DNA of 64,000 nt from Sulfolobales archaeon (GTDB lineage Archaea; Thermoproteota; Thermoprotei_A; Sulfolobales; Desulfurococcaceae): NCBI GenBank assembly GCA_025059075.1, contig JANXDZ010000005.1:1-64000 (forward strand), written 5' to 3'. Each line of letters begins with the position of its first letter. Positions within the stretch are counted from its first letter, which is position 1. The translations under genes were made by a program, and so were the position numbers. This document shows positions 63,630-64,000 of the stretch, in pieces. Under the pieces are notes generated by a model. It was not told the DNA's origin, made no database searches, and saw only the letters and a list, made by a program, of their open reading frames with translations.

Positions 63630-64000
63630 TTTAATTCAACGACTCTCAGTGCCTCCTCCTTACTGAGCTTTACTACAGTGAAGTAGTTGCTTGACACTTT
63701 CTTTAAGCTAGCGTTGTCTCCTAAGATCATTACTGCCAAGAGCCTTGCATTAGCGGCCTTAAGCCCTCTGTGAATTCTCAGTTCATCGACTCTATCGACT
63801 CCATCAGTTATTAACACAACTTCACTTAATCCCTTGTGCGTAGTCCTCCTCAGATCACTTAAAGCTATGAGAATGGCCTTAGTTATGTCAGTTCCACCAC
63901 TGCTCCTGACTCTAGATAAGTAGTCTAGTATTTTTATTGCTTCACTTGCCTTTCCACTGCTGGCCTTCATTAATTGATGTACTTCGCTATCGAAGAACCT
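63626..64000 (-). CDS. von Willebrand A-domain protein, C-terminal part (runs off the window)
   Basis: The frame is open to the right edge, and about 124 C-terminal residues are visible. FFDSEVHQL and then SSGGTDITKAI supply the distal metal-site Thr of a VWA/CoxE-like domain, and EVVLITDGVDRVDE supplies the following acidic motif. The proximal DxSxS lies outside the window. An internal ATG at 63970 is not the start, because the domain continues upstream. VWA proteins of this kind often partner MoxR-type ATPases. Here it is coupled to a radical SAM gene. Confidence 0.8.
   Translation of the reverse strand, partial: RFFDSEVHQLMKASSGKASEAIKILDYLSRVRSSGGTDITKAILIALSDLRRTTHKGLSEVVLITDGVDRVDELRIHRGLKAANARLLAVMILGDNASLKKVSSNYFTVVKLSKEEALRVVELK

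Noticed and set aside
1-64000. Frequent CTTAAG and related hexamers on both strands
   Set aside because: They are explained by preferred Leu (CTT, TTA) and Lys (AAG) codons and are spread evenly through coding regions, not concentrated as a repeat family.

Overview
The window comes from an archaeon, most likely a thermophilic, heterotrophic member of the Thermoproteota (Crenarchaeota). The markers are the nurA-herA-mre11-rad50 repair cluster, NucS, an Sm-like protein, a Rio2 kinase, the archaeal-type S-adenosylmethionine synthetase, a TIP49-like ATPase, an archaeal-type thymidylate synthase relative, GH57 starch enzymes and a giant pyrolysin-type protease. TATA-type promoters, frequent GTG/TTG starts, 4-nt ATGA/GTGA overlaps and almost no spacing between convergent genes agree with this. 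I cannot name the genus. I saw no rRNA, tRNA, CRISPR array or transposase.

Layout. 1-2000: a minus-strand cell-surface cluster with a TasA/archaeal-bundling-pilus-like secreted protein, a signal peptidase I with a large C-terminal domain, and a truncated membrane protein. 2150-9860: a minus-strand run from a PflX-like radical SAM protein through a small unknown protein to nurA, herA, mre11 and rad50 (DNA-end resection). 9978-11860: a SplB-like radical SAM gene converging on moaD-moaE. 12095-18180: a complete branched-chain/hydrophobic amino-acid ABC transporter (livKHMGF homologues) and a membrane-anchored repeat protein. 18466-22780: a metal block, with a YHS-domain protein and a Cu+ exporting P-type ATPase on plus facing a ferritin-encapsulin fusion and a second ferritin-like protein on minus. 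22918-35510: information-processing and housekeeping genes (TIP49, Nramp-like transporter with a small membrane protein and wHTH regulator, Rio2, DUF460, SAM synthetase, NFACT/Rqc2 homologue, EMC6-like protein, NucS, methyltransferase, Sm-like, CBS protein). 35846-39120: thymidylate synthase-like gene, an HTH-membrane protein, a secreted protein and a DUF1152 protein. 39196-53675: a starch/glycogen island with three GH57 enzymes, a glycogen synthase and a maltose/maltodextrin-type ABC importer. 53866-64000: DHH phosphoesterase, pyrolysin-like protease, M28-type aminopeptidase-like protein, small-multidrug-export-family protein, two unknown proteins, and a radical SAM/VWA pair running off the end.

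How the genes fit together. Extracellular amylopullulanase would cut starch, the Mal-type importer would take up oligosaccharides, and cytoplasmic GH57 enzymes plus glycogen synthase would interconvert them with stored glucan. The subtilase, the aminopeptidase-like enzyme and the Liv transporter form a peptide/amino-acid counterpart. The most unusual points are the signal peptidase whose catalytic serine lies upstream of any canonical start codon, the pilus-like locus with a 21-bp palindrome over its predicted transcription start, and the ferritin-fused encapsulin with a separate second ferritin-like protein carrying an altered iron-site motif.
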